From Hydractinia symbiolongicarpus (Eukaryota; Cnidaria; Hydrozoa; Anthoathecata; Hydractiniidae), in assembly GCF_029227915.1 (NCBI RefSeq), contig NC_079888.1, positions 22,486,001 to 22,550,000 of the forward strand: DNA of 64,000 nt. Direction: 5' to 3'. Shown in pieces: positions 24,354-38,016 of this stretch (its first letter is position 1; every line of letters begins with the position of its first letter). The notes under the pieces are model-generated. The model did not search any database. It was not told the DNA's origin and was given only the letters and a program-made list of their open reading frames with translations. Position numbers and translations under genes: made by a program.

Positions 24354-24458
24354 TACTTTTGACTATACGGGCCGACTCTGGATTTACGGGAAATCGCAGG
24401 TTTTCGTTTGCCGGCGATTAAACTTCTTTTATTCAGCGTCTCATCAAAAATGAAAATA
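24354..24458 (+). repeat. Truncated monomer 9 (105 bp), last one in the window
   Basis: The junction is GAAAATATACTTTTAAC, with one substitution after the join. No further copy of this truncation is seen in the remaining 39 kb. Confidence 0.9.
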
Positions 24459-27400
24459 TACTTTTAACTATACGGGCCGACTCGGGATTTACGGGAAATG
24501 GCAGGTTTTCGTTTGCCGGCGATTAAACTTCTTTTATTCAGCGTCTTATCAAAAATGAAAATATTTTTAAATACTACAAGTCTCATGGGCTTTAGTGGTG
24601 AAATAATAATTTAAAAAATCGTTCGGGAAATGAGTTTACACTCTGGGTACTTTCTTTGTATACTTTTGACTATACGGGCCAAGCCCGGGATTTACGGGAA
24701 ATCGCGGGTTTTCGTTTGCCGGCGATTAAACCACTTTTATTAGGCGTCTCATCAAAAATGAAAACATTTCTGAAAACTACAAGTCTCATGCGTTTTAGTG
24801 GTGTAAAAATAATTTAAAAATTCGTTCGGGAAATGAGTTTACTCACAGGGTACTTTCTTTGTATACATTCGACTATACGGGCCAAGCCCGGGATTTACGG
24901 GAAATAGCGGGTTTTCTTTTGCCGGCGATTAAACATTTTTCATTAAGCGTCTCATCAAAAATGAAAACATTTCTGAAAACTACAAGTCTCATGCGTTTTA
25001 GTGGTGAAAATTAATTTAAAAGATCGTTCGGGAAATGAGTTTACACCCCGGGTACTTTCTTTGTATACTTTTGACTATACGGGCCGAGTCCGGGATTTAC
25101 GGGAAATCGCAGGTTTTCGTTTGCCGGCGATTAAACTTCTTTTATTCAGCGTCTCATCAAAAATGAAAACATTTTTGAAAACTACAAGTCTCATGCGTTT
25201 TAGTGGTGAAAATTAATTTAAAATATCGTTTGGGAAATGAGTTAACTCCCTGGGTACTTTCTTTGTATACTTTTGACTATACGGGCCGAGTCCGGGATTT
25301 ACGGGAAGTCGCGGGTTTTCGTTTGCCGGCGATTAAACCACTTTTATTAAGCGTCTCATCAAAAATGAAAACATTTCTGAAAACTACAAGTCTCATGCGT
25401 TTTAGTGGTGAAAAAATAATTTAAAAATTCGTTCGGGAAATGAGTTTACTCACAGGGTACTTTCTTTGTATACATTCGACTATACGGGCCAAGCCCGGGA
25501 TTTACGGGAAATCGCGGGTTTTCGTTTGCCGGCGATTAAACAACTTTCATTAAGCGTCTCATCAAAAATGAAAACATTTCTGAAAACTACAAGTCTCATG
25601 CGTTTTAGTGGTGAAAAAATAATTTAAAAAATCGTTCGGGAAGTGAGTTTACTCCCTGGGTACTTTCTTTGTATACTTTTGACTATGCTGGCCGAGTCCG
25701 GGGTTTACGGGAAATGGCGGGTTTTCGTTTGCCGGCGATTAAACTTCTTTTATTCAGCGTCTCATCAAAAATGAAAACATTTTTGAAAACTACAAGTCTC
25801 AAGCGTTTTAGTGGTGAAAAGATAATTTAAAAAATCGTTTTTGAAATGAGTTTACTCACAGGGTACTTTCTTTGTATACATTCGACTATACGGGCCAAGC
25901 CCGGGATTTACGGGAAATCGCGGGTTTTCGTTTGCCGGCGATTAAACCACTTTTATTAGGCGTCTCATCAAAAATGAAAACATATCTAAAAACTACAAGT
26001 CTCATGCGTTTTAGTGGTGTAAAAATAATTTAAAAATTCGTTCGGGAAATGAGTTTACTCACAGGGTACTTTCTTTGTATACATTCGACTATACGGGCCA
26101 AGCCCGGGATTTACGGGAAATAGCGGGTTTTCTTTTGCCGGCGATTAAACATTTTTCATTAAGCGTCTCATCAAAAATGAAAACATTTCTGAAAACTACA
26201 AGTCTCATGCGTTTTAGTGGTGAAAATTAATTTAAAAGATCGTTCGGGAAATGAGTTTACACCCCGGGTACTTTCTTTGTATACTTTTGACTATACGGGC
26301 CGAGTCCGGGATTTACGGGAAATCGCAGGTTTTCGTTTGCCGGCGATTAAACTTCTTTTATTCAGCGTCTCATCAAAAATGAAAACATTTTTGAAAACTA
26401 CAAGTCTCATGCGTTTTAGTGGTGAAAATTAATTTAAAATATCGTTTGGGAAATGAGTTAACTCCCTGGGTACTTTCTTTGTATACTTTTGACTATACGG
26501 GCCGAGTCCGGGATTTACGGGAAGTCGCGGGTTTTCGTTTGCCGGCGATTAAACCACTTTTATTAAGCGTCTCATCAAAAATGAAAACATTTCTGAAAAC
26601 TACAAGTCTCATGCGTTTTAGTGGTGAAAAAATAATTTAAAAATTCGTTCGGGAAATGAGTTTACTCACAGGGTACTTTCTTTGTATACATTCGACTATA
26701 CGGGCCAAGCCCGGGATTTACGGGAAATCGCGGGTTTTCGTTTGCCGGCGATTAAACAACTTTCATTAAGCGTCTCATCAAAAATGAAAACATTTCTGAA
26801 AACTACAAGTCTCATGCGTTTTAGTGGTGAAAATTAATTTAAAAGATCGTTCGTGAAATTAGTTTACACCCCGGGTACTTTCTTTGTATACTTTTGACTA
26901 TACGGGCTGAGTCCGGGATTTACGGGAAGTCGCGGGTTTTCGTTTGCCGGCGATTAAACTTCTTTTATTCAGCGTCTCATCAAAAATGAAAATATCTTTA
27001 AATACTACAAGTCTCATGGGCTTTAGTGGTGAAATAATAATATAAAAAATCGTTCGGGAAATGAGTTTACTCCCTGGGTACTTTCTTTGTATACTTTTGA
27101 GTATACGGGCCGAGTCCGGGATTTACGGGAAGTCGCGGGTTTTCGTTTGCCGGCAATTAAACTTCTTTTATTCAGTGTCTCATCAAAAATGAAAACATTT
27201 TTAAAAACTACAAGTCTCATGGGCTTTAGTGGTGAAATAATAAATTAAAAAATCGTTCGGGAAATGAGTTTACTCCCTGGGTACTTTCTTTGTATACTTT
27301 TGACTATACGGGCTGAGTCCGGGATTTACGGGAAGTCGCGGGTTTTCGTTTGCCGGCGATTAAACTTCTTTTATTCAGCGTCTCATCAAAAATGAAAATA

Positions 27401-27467
27401 TCTTTAAATACTACAAGTCTCATGGGCTTTAGTGGTGAAATAATAATATAAAAAATCGTTCGGGAAA

Positions 27468-28277
27468 TGAGTTTACACCCTGGGTACTTTCTTTGTATAC
27501 TTTTGACTATACGGGCCGACTCGGGATTTACGGGAAATCGCAGGTTTTCGTTTGCTGGCGATTAAACTTCTTTTATTCAGCGTCTCATCAAAAATGAAAA
27601 CATTTTTGAAAACTACAAGTCTCATGCGTTTTAGTGTTGAAAAAATAAATTAAAAAATCGTTCTGGACATGAGTTTACTCACAGGGTACTTTCTTTGTAT
27701 ACATTCGACTATACGGGCCAAGCCCGGGATTTACGGGAAATCGCGGGTTTTCGTTTGCCGGCGATTAAACCTCTTTCATTAAGCGTCTCATCAAAAATGA
27801 AAATATCTTTAAATACTACAAGTCTCATGGGCTTTAGTGGTGAAATAATAATATAAAAAATCGTTCGGGAAATGAGTTTACACCCTGGGTACTTTCTTTG
27901 TATACTTTTGACTATACGGGCCGACTCGGGATTTACGGGAAATCGCAGGTTTTCGTTTGCCGGCGATTAAACTTCTTTTATTCAGCGTCTCATCAAAAAT
28001 GAAAACATTTTTGAAAACTACAAGTCTCATGCGTTTTAGTGTTGAAAAAATAAATTAAAAAATCGTTCTGGACATGAGTTTACTCACAGGGTACTTTCTT
28101 TGTATACATTCGACTATACGGGCCAAGCCCGGGATTTACGGGAAATCGCGGGTTTTCGTTTGCCGGCGATTAAACCTCTTTCATTAAGCGTCTCATCAAA
28201 AATGAAAATATCTTTAAATACTACAAGTCTCATGGGCTTTAGTGGTGAAATAATAATTTAAAAAATCGTTTGGGAAA
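27468..28277 (+). repeat. Two tandem copies of a 405-bp dimer
   Basis: TGAG starts at 27468, 27873 and 28278 delimit two 405-bp units. Both contain TTCTGGACATGAG (27664-27675 and 28069-28080), a variant not seen elsewhere. TAATAATATAAAAAATCG precedes both copies. CGTTTGCTGGCG in the first copy is CGTTTGCCGGCG in the second. Confidence 0.85.
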
Positions 28278-29661
28278 TGAGTTTACACCCTGGGTACTTT
28301 CTTTGTATACTTTTGACTATACGGGCCAAGCCCGGGATTTACGGGAAATCTCGGGTTTTCGTTTGCCGGCGATTAAACCTCTTTCATGAAGCGTCTCATC
28401 AAAAATGAAAACATTTTTGAAAACTACAAGTCTCATGCGTTTTAGTGGTGAAAAAAAAATTTAAAAAATCGTTCGGGAAATGAGTTTACTCTCTGGGTAC
28501 TTTCTTTGTATACTTTTGACTATACGGGCCGTGTACGGGATTTACGGGAAGTCGCGGGTTTTCGTTTGCCGGCGATTAAACTTCTTTTATTCAGCGTCTC
28601 ATCAAAAATGAAAATATTTTTAAATACTACAAGTCTCATGCGTTTTAGTGTTGAAAAAATAAATTAAAAAATCGTTCTGGAAATGAGTTTACTCACAGGG
28701 TACTTTCTTTGTATACATTGGACTATACGGGCCGACTCGGGATTTACGGGAAATGGCAGGTTTTCGTTTGCCGGCGATTAAACTTCTTTTATTCAGCGTC
28801 TTATCAAAAATGAAAATATTTTTAAATGCTACAAGTCTCATGGGCTTTAGTGGTGAAATAATAATTTAAAAAATCGTTCGGGAAATGAGTTTACACTCTG
28901 GGTACTTTCTTTGTATACTTTTGACTATACGGGCCGAGTCCGGGATTTACGGGAAATCACAGGTTTTCGTTTGCCGGCGATTAAACTTCTTTTATTCAGC
29001 GTTTCATCAAAAATGAAAACATTTTTGAAAACTACAAGTCTCATGCGTTTTAGTGGTGAAAAAATAATTTAAAAAATCGTTCGGGAAGTGAGTTTACTCC
29101 CTGGGTACTTTCTTTGTATACTTTTGACTATGCGGGCCGAGTCCGGGGTTTACGGGAAATGGCGAGTTTTCGTTTGCCGGCAATTAAACTTCTTTTATTC
29201 AGCGTCTCATCAAAAATGAAAACATTTTTGAAAACTACAAGTCTCAAGCGTTTTAGTGGTGAAAAGATAATTTAAAAAATCGTTTTTGAAATGAGTTTAC
29301 TCACAGGGTACTTTCTTTGTATACATTCGACTATACGGGCCAAGCCCGGGATTTACGGGAAATCGCGGGTTTTCGTTTGCCGGCGATTAAACCACTTTTA
29401 TTAGGCGTCTCATCAAAAATGAAAACATTTCTGAAAACTACAAGTCTCATGCGTTTTAGTGGTGTAAAAATAATTTAAAAATTCGTTCGGGAAATGAGTT
29501 TACTCACAGGGTACTTTCTTTGTATACATTCGACTATACGGGCCAAGCCCGGGATTTACGGGAAATCGCGGGTTTTCTTTTGCCGGCGATTAAACATTTT
29601 TCATTAAGCGTCTCATCAAAAATGAAAACATTTCTGAAAACTACAAGTCTCATGCGTTTTA

Positions 29662-30269
29662 GTGGTGAAAATTAATTTAAAAGATCGTTCGGGAAATGAG
29701 TTTACACCCCGGGTACTTTCTTTGTATACTTTTGACTATACGGGCCGAGTCCGGGATTTACGGGAAATCGCAGGTTTTCGTTTGCCGGCGATTAAACTTC
29801 TTTTATTCAGCGTCTCATCAAAAATGAAAATATCTTTAAATACTACAAGTCTCATGGGCTTTAGTGGTGAAATAATAATTTAAAAAATCGTTCGGGAAAT
29901 GAGTTTACACCCTGGATACTTTCTTTGTATACTTTTGACTATACGGGCCGACTTGGGATTTACGGGAAATCGCAGGTTTTCGTTTGCCGGCGATTAAACG
30001 TCTTTTATTCAGCGTCTCATCAAAAATGAAAACATTTTTGAAAACTACAAGTCTCATGCGTTTCAGTGGTGAAAAAATAATTTAAAAATTCGTTCAAGAA
30101 ATGAGTTTACTCACAGGGTACTTTCTTTGTATACATTCGACTATACGGGCAAAGCCCGGGATTTTGAGGGAAATCGCGGGTTTTCGTTTGCCGGCGATTA
30201 AGCAACTTTCATTAAGCGTCTCATCAAAAATGAAAACATTTCTGAAAACTACAAGTCTCATGCGTTTTA
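29662..30269 (+). repeat. 608-bp trimer, single copy in superblock A
   Basis: This trimer contains the GACTTGGGATTTACGGG, AAACGTCTTTTATT and GGGATTTTGAGGGAAATCG variants. It occurs once here but twice in tandem in superblock B (42222-43437), so the two superblocks differ by exactly one trimer. Confidence 0.88.
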
Positions 30270-33200
30270 GTGGTGAAAATTAATTTAAAAAATCGTTCGG
30301 GAAATGAGTTTACTCCCTGGGTACTTTCTTTGTATACTTTTGACTATACGGGCCGAGTCCGGGATTTACGGGAAGTCGCGGGTTTTCGTTTGCCGGCAAT
30401 TAAACTTCTTTTATTCAGCGTCTCATCAAAAATGAAAACATTTTTAAAAACTACAAGTCTCATGGGCTTTAGTGGTGAAATAATAATTTAAAAAATCGTT
30501 CGGGAAATGAGTTTACACCCCGGGTACTTTCTTTGTATACTTTTGACTATACGGGCCGAGTCCGGGATTTACGGGAAATCGCAGGTTTTCGTTTGCCGGC
30601 GATTAAACTTCTTTTATTCAGCGTCTCATCAAAAATGAAAACATTTTTGAAAACTACAAGTCTCATGCGTTTTAGTGGTGAAAAAATAATTTAAAAAATC
30701 GTTCGGGAAATGAGTTTACTCCCTGGGTACTTTCTTTGTATACTTTTGACTATACGGGCTGAGTCCGGGATTTACGGGAAGTCGCGGGTTTTCGTTTGCC
30801 GGCGATTAAACTTCTTTTATTCAGCGTCTCATTAAAAATGAAAATATCTTTAAGTACTACAAGTCTCATGGGCTTTAGTGGTGAAATAATAATTTAAAAA
30901 ATCGTTCGGGAAATGAGTTTACACCCTGGGTACTTTCTTTGTATACTTTTGACTATACGGGCCGACTCGGGATTTACGGGAAATCGCAGGTTTTCGTTTG
31001 CCGGCGATTAAACTTCTTTTATTCAGCGTCTCATCAAAAATGAAAACATTTTTGAAAACTACAAGTCTCATGCGTTTTAGTGTTGAAAAAATAAATTAAA
31101 AAATCGTTCTGGAAATGAGTTTACTCACAGGGTACTTTCTTTGTATACATTCAAATACACGGGCCAAGCCCGGGATTTACGGGAAATCGCGGGTTTTCGT
31201 TTGCCGGCGATTAAACCTCCTTCATTAAGCGTCTCATCAAAAATGAAAACATTTTTGAAAACTACAAGTCTCATGCGTTTTAGTGGAGAAAAAAAAATTT
31301 AAAAAATCGTTCGGGAAATGAGTTTACTTCCTGGGTACTTTCTTTGTATACATTCGACTATACGGGCCAAGCCCGGGATTTACGGGAAATCGCAGGATTT
31401 CGTTTGCCGGCGATTAAACCTCTTTTATTAAGCGTCTCATCAAAAATGAAAACATTTTTGAAAACTGCAAGTCTCATGCGTTTTAGTGGTGAAAAGATAA
31501 TTGAAAAAATCGTTTCGGAAATGAGTTTACTCACAGGGTACTTTCTTTGTATACATTCGACTATACGGGCCAAGCCCGGGATTTACGGGAAATCGCGGGT
31601 TTTCGTTTGCCGGCGATTAAACCTCTTTCATTAAGCGTCTCATCAAAAATGAAAACATTTTTGAAAACTACAAGTCTCATGCGTTTTAGTGGTGAAAATT
31701 AATTTAAAATATCGTTTGGGAAATGAGTTTACTCCCTGGGTACTTTCTTTGTATACTTTTGACTATACGGGCCGAGTCCGGGATTTACGGGAAGACGCGG
31801 GTTTTCGTTTGCCGGCAATTAAACTTCTTTTATTCAGCGTCTCATCAAAAATGAAAACATTTTTAAAAACCACAAGTCTCATGCGTTTTAGTGGTGAAAA
31901 AATAATTTAAAAAATCGTTCGGGAAATGAGTTTACTCCCTGGGTACTTTCTTTGTATACTTTTGACTATACGGGCCGAGTACGGGATTTACGGGAAGTCG
32001 CGGGTTTTCGTTTGCCGGCGATTAAACTTCTTTTATTCAGCGTCTCATCAAAAATGAAAATATTTTTAAATACTACAAGTCTCATGGGCTTTAGTGGTGA
32101 AATAATAATTTAAAAAATCGTTTTGGAAATGAGTTTACTCACAGGGTACTTTCTTTGTATACATTCGACTATACGGGCCAAGCCTGGGATTTATGGGAAA
32201 TCGCGGGTTTGCGTTTGCCGGCGAATAAACCACTTTTATTAAGCGTCTCATCAAAAATGAAAACATTTCTGAAAACTACAAGTCTCATGCGTTTTAGTGG
32301 TGAAAAAATAATTTAAAAATTCGTTCGGGAAATGAGTTTACTCACAGGGTACTTTCTTTGTATACATTCGACTATACGGGCCAAGGCCGGGATTTACGGA
32401 AAATCGCGGGTTTTCGTTTGCCGGCGATTAAACAACTTTCATTAAGCGTCTCATCAAAAATGAAAACATTTCTGAAAACTACAAGTCTCATGCGTTTTAG
32501 TGTTGAAAAAATAAATTAAAAAATCGTTCTGGAAATGAGTTTACTCACAGGGTACTTTCTTTGTATACATTCAAATATACGCGCCAAGCCCGGGATTTAC
32601 GGGAAATCGCGGGATTTCGTTTGCCGGCGATTAAACCTCTTTTATTAAGCGTCTCATCAAAAATGAAAACATTTTTGAAAACTGCAAGTCTCATGCCTTT
32701 TAGTGGTGAAAAGATAATTGAAAAAATCGTTTCGGAAATGAGTTTACTCACAGGGTACTTTCTTTGTATACATTCGACTATACGGGCCAAGCCCGGGATT
32801 TACGGGAAATCGCGGGTTTTCGTTTGCCGGCGATTAAACAACTTTCATTAAGCGTCTCATCAAAAATGAAAACATTTCTGAAAAGTACAAGTCTCATGCG
32901 TTTTAGTGGTGAAAAAATAATTTAAAAAATTGTTCGGGAAATGAGTTTACTCCCTGGGTACTTTCTTTGTATACTTTTGACTATACGGGCTGAGTCTGGG
33001 ATTTACGGGAAGTCGCGGGTTTTCGTTTGCCGGCGATTAAACTTCTTTTATTCAGCGTCTCATCAAAAATGAAAATATCTTTAAATACTACAAGTCTCAT
33101 GGGCTTTAGTGGTGAAATAATAATTTAAAAAATCGTTCGAGAAATGAGTTTACACCCTGGGTACTTTCTTTGTATACTTTTGACTATACGGGCCGACTCG

Positions 33201-34368
33201 AGATTTACGGGAAATCGCAGGTTTTCGTTTGCCGGCAATTAAACTTCTTTTATTCAGCGTCTCATCAAAAATGAAAACATTTTTGAAAACTACAAGTCTC
33301 ATGCGTTTTAGTGGTGAAAAAATAATTTAAAAAATCGTTCGGGAAATGAGTTTACTCCCTGGGTACTTTCTTTGTATACTTTTGACTATACGGGCCGACT
33401 CGAGATTTACGGGAAATCGCAGGTTTTCGTTTGCCGGCAATTAAACTTCTTTTATTCAGCGTCTCATCAAAAATGAAAACATTTTTGAAAACTACAAGTC
33501 TCATGCGTTTTAGTGTTGAAAAAATAAATTAAAAAATCGTTCTGGAAATGAGTTTACTCACAGGGTACTTTCTTTGTATACATTCAAATATACGGGCCAA
33601 GCCCGGGATTTACGGGAAATCGAGGGATTTCGTTTGCCGGCGATTAAACCTCTTTTATTAAGCGTCTCATCAAAAATGAAAACATTTTTGAAAACTGCAA
33701 GTCTCATGCGTTTTAGTGGTGAAAAGATAATTGAAAAAATCGTTTCGGAATTGAGTTTACTCACAGGGTACTTTCTTTGTATACATTCGACTATACGGGC
33801 CAAGTCCGGGATTTACGGGAAATCGCGGGTTTTCGTTTGCCGGCGATTAAACAACTTTCATTAAGCGTCTCATCAAAAATGAAAACATTTCTGAAAAGTA
33901 CAAGTCTCATGCGTTTTAGTGGTGAAAAAATAATTTAAAAAATTGTTCGGGAAATGAGTTTACTCCCTGGGTACTTTCTTTGTATACTTTTGACTATACG
34001 GGCTGAGTCTGGGATTTACGGGAAGTCGCGGGTTTTCGTTTGCCGGCGATTAAACTTCTTTTATTCAGCGTCTCATCAAAAATGAAAATATCTTTAAATA
34101 CTACAAGTCTCATGGGCTTTAGTGGTGAAATAATAATTTAAAAAATCGTTCGAGAAATGAGTTTACACCCTGGGTACTTTCTTTGTATACTTTTGACTAT
34201 ACGGGCCGACTCGAGATTTACGGGAAATCGCAGGTTTTCGTTTGCCGGCAATTAAACTTCTTTTATTCAGCGTCTCATCAAAAATGAAAACATTTTTGAA
34301 AACTACAAGTCTCATGCGTTTTAGTGTTGAAAAAATAAATTAAAAAATCGTTCTGGAAATGAGTTTAC

Positions 34369-36192
34369 TCACAGGGTACTTTCTTTGTATACATTCAAAT
34401 ATACGGGCCAAGCCCGGGATTTACGGGAAATCGCGGGATTTCGTTTGCCGGCGAATAAACCTCTTTTATTAAGCGTCTCATCAAAAATGAAAACATTTTT
34501 GAAAACTGCAAGTCTCATGCTTTTTAGTGGTGAAAAGATAATTGAAAAAATCGTTTCGGAAATGAGTTTACTCACAGGGTACTTTCTTTGTATACATTCG
34601 ACTATACGGGCCAAGCCCGTGATTTACGGGAAATCGCGGGTTTTCGTTTGCCGGCGATTAAACAACTTTCATTAAGCGTCTCATCAAAAATGAAAACATT
34701 TCTGAAAAGTACAAGTCTCATGCGTTTTAGTGGTGAAAATTAATTTAAAAAATCGTTCGGGAAATGAGTTTACTCCCCGGGTACTTTCTTTGTATACTTT
34801 TGACTATACGGGCCGAGTCCGGGATTTACGGGAAATCGCAGGTTTTCGTTTGCCGGCGATTAAACTTCTTTTATTCAGCGTCTCATCAAAAATGAAAACA
34901 TTTTTGAAAACTACAAGTCTCATGGGCTTTAGTGGTGAAATAATAATTTAAAAAATCGTTTTGGAAATGAGTTTACTCACAGGGTACTTTCTTTGTATAC
35001 ATTCGACTATACGGGCCAAGCCTGGGATTTATGGGAAATCGCGGGTTTGCGTTTGCCGGCGATTAAACCACTTTTATTAAGCGTCTCATCAAAAATGAAA
35101 ACATTTCTGAAAACTACAAGTCTCATGCGTTTTAGTGGTGAAAAAATAATTTAAAAATTCGTTCGAGAAATGAGTTTACTCACAGGGTACTTTCTTTGTA
35201 TACATTCGACTATACGGGCCAAGGCCGGGATTTACGGAAAATCGCGGGTTTTCGTTTGCCGGCGATTAAACAACTTTCATTAAGCGTCTCATCAAAAATG
35301 AAAACATTTCTGAAAACTACAAGTCTCAAGCGTTTTAGTGGTGAAAATTAATTTAAAAAATCGTTCGGGAAATGAGTTTACTCCCTGGGTACTTTCTTTG
35401 TATACTTTTGACTATACGGGCCGAGTCCGGGATTTACGGGAAATTGCGGGTTTTTGTTTGCCGGCAATTAAACTTCTTTTATTCAGCGTCTCATCAAAAA
35501 TGAAAACATTTTTAAAAACTACAAGTCTCATGGGCTTTAGTGGTGAAATAATAATTTAAAAAATCGTTCGGGAAATGAGTTTACACCCCGGGTACTTTCT
35601 TTGTATACTTTTGACTATACGGGCCGAGTCCGGGATTTACGGGAAATCGCAGGTTTTCGTTTGCCGGCGATTAAACTTCTTTTATTCAGCGTCTCATCAA
35701 AAATGAAAACATTTTTGAAAACTACAAGTCTCATGCGTTTTAGTGGTGAAAAAATAATTTAAAAAATTGTTCGGGAAATGAGTTTACTCCCTGGGTACTT
35801 TCTTTGTATACTTTTGACTATTCGGGCTGAGTCTGGGATTTACGGGAAGTCGCGAGTTTTCGTTTGCCGGCGATTAAACTTCTTTTATTCAGCGTCTCAT
35901 CAAAAATGAAAATATCTTTAAATACTACAAGTCTCATGGGCTTTAGTGGTGAAATAATAATTTAAAAAATCGTTCGAGAAATGAGTTTACACCCTGGGTA
36001 CTTTCTTTGTATACTTTTGACTATACGGGCCGACTCGAGATTTACGGGAAATCGCAGGTTTTCGTTTGCCGGCAATTAAACTTCTTTTATTCAGCGTCTC
36101 ATCAAAAATGAAAACATTTTTGAAAACTACAAGTCTCATGCGTTTTAGTGTTGAAAAAATAAATTAAAAAATCGTTCTGGAAATGAGTTTAC
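34369..36192 (+). repeat. 9-monomer HOR in superblock A, copy 1 (1824 bp)
   Basis: The block includes the GGGTTTGCG unit, the CCAAGGCCGGGATTTACGG unit and the GACTCGAGATT unit. It is repeated immediately at +1824. Copy 1 has CATGCTTTTTAGTGG and GGCGAATAAACC where copy 2 has CATGCGTTTTAGTGG and GGCGATTAAACC. Confidence 0.9.
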
Positions 36193-38016
36193 TCACAGGG
36201 TACTTTCTTTGTATACATTCAAATATACGGGCCAAGCCCGGGATTTACGGGAAATCGCGGGATTTCGTTTGCCGGCGATTAAACCTCTTTTATTAAGCGT
36301 CTCATCAAAAATGAAAACATTTTTGAAAACTGCAAGTCTCATGCGTTTTAGTGGTGAAAAGATAATTGAAAAAATCGTTTCGGAAATGAGTTTACTCACA
36401 GGGTACTTTCTTTGTATACATTCGACTATACGGGCCAAGCCCGTGATTTACGGGAAATCGCGGGTTTTCGTTTGCCGGCGATTAAACAACTTTCATTAAG
36501 CGTCTCATCAAAAATGAAAACATTTCTGAAAAGTACAAGTCTCATGCGTTTTAGTGGTGAAAATTAATTTAAAAAATCGTTCGGGAAATGAGTTTACTCC
36601 CCGGGTACTTTCTTTGTATACTTTTGACTATACGGGCCGAGTCCGGGATTTACGGGAAATCGCAGGTTTTCGTTTGCCGGCGATTAAACTTCTTTTATTC
36701 AGCGTCTCATCAAAAATGAAAACATTTTTGAAAACTACAAGTCTCATGGGCTTTAGTGGTGAAATAATAATTTAAAAAATCGTTTTGGAAATGAGTTTAC
36801 TCACAGGGTACTTTCTTTGTATACATTCGACTATACGGGCCAAGCCTGGGATTTATGGGAAATCGCGGGTTTGCGTTTGCCGGCGATTAAACCACTTTTA
36901 TTAAGCGTCTCATCAAAAATGAAAACATTTCTGAAAACTACAAGTCTCATGCGTTTTAGTGGTGAAAAAATAATTTAAAAATTCGTTCGAGAAATGAGTT
37001 TACTCACAGGGTACTTTCTTTGTATACATTCGACTATACGGGCCAAGGCCGGGATTTACGGAAAATCGCGGGTTTTCGTTTGCCGGCGATTAAACAACTT
37101 TCATTAAGCGTCTCATCAAAAATGAAAACATTTCTGAAAACTACAAGTCTCAAGCGTTTTAGTGGTGAAAATTAATTTAAAAAATCGTTCGGGAAATGAG
37201 TTTACTCCCTGGGTACTTTCTTTGTATACTTTTGACTATACGGGCCGAGTCCGGGATTTACGGGAAATTGCGGGTTTTTGTTTGCCGGCAATTAAACTTC
37301 TTTTATTCAGCGTCTCATCAAAAATGAAAACATTTTTAAAAACTACAAGTCTCATGGGCTTTAGTGGTGAAATAATAATTTAAAAAATCGTTCGGGAAAT
37401 GAGTTTACACCCCGGGTACTTTCTTTGTATACTTTTGACTATACGGGCCGAGTCCGGGATTTACGGGAAATCGCAGGTTTTCGTTTGCCGGCGATTAAAC
37501 TTCTTTTATTCAGCGTCTCATCAAAAATGAAAACATTTTTGAAAACTACAAGTCTCATGCGTTTTAGTGGTGAAAAAATAATTTAAAAAATTGTTCGGGA
37601 AATGAGTTTACTCCCTGGGTACTTTCTTTGTATACTTTTGACTATTCGGGCTGAGTCTGGGATTTACGGGAAGTCGCGAGTTTTCGTTTGCCGGCGATTA
37701 AACTTCTTTTATTCAGCGTCTCATCAAAAATGAAAATATCTTTAAATACTACAAGTCTCATGGGCTTTAGTGGTGAAATAATAATTTAAAAAATCGTTCG
37801 AGAAATGAGTTTACACCCTGGGTACTTTCTTTGTATACTTTTGACTATACGGGCCGACTCGAGATTTACGGGAAATCGCAGGTTTTCGTTTGCCGGCAAT
37901 TAAACTTCTTTTATTCAGCGTCTCATCAAAAATGAAAACATTTTTGAAAACTACAAGTCTCATGCGTTTTAGTGTTGAAAAAATAAATTAAAAAATCGTT
38001 CTGGAAATGAGTTTAC
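36193..38016 (+). repeat. 9-monomer HOR in superblock A, copy 2 (1824 bp), absent from B
   Basis: This is the second copy of the preceding 9-monomer block. Superblock B has only one copy (from 47537 to about 49360), so A gained or B lost exactly one 1824-bp unit. Confidence 0.9.

Larger units (their letters stand above)
24354..29404 (+). repeat. Array region 4: mosaic in which the region-1 marker monomer reappears
   Basis: This is satellite only. The TATGC(G/T)GGCC marker monomer of region 1 recurs with its TGAG at 25644 and 29089. Segments 24680-25612 and 25896-26828 are homologous at offset 1216 (six monomers). They share AAATAGCGGG, AACATTTTTCATTAAG and GAGTTAACTCCC; the 280 bp between them are not part of the pair. 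The region links region-1-type and superblock-type variants. Confidence 0.82.
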
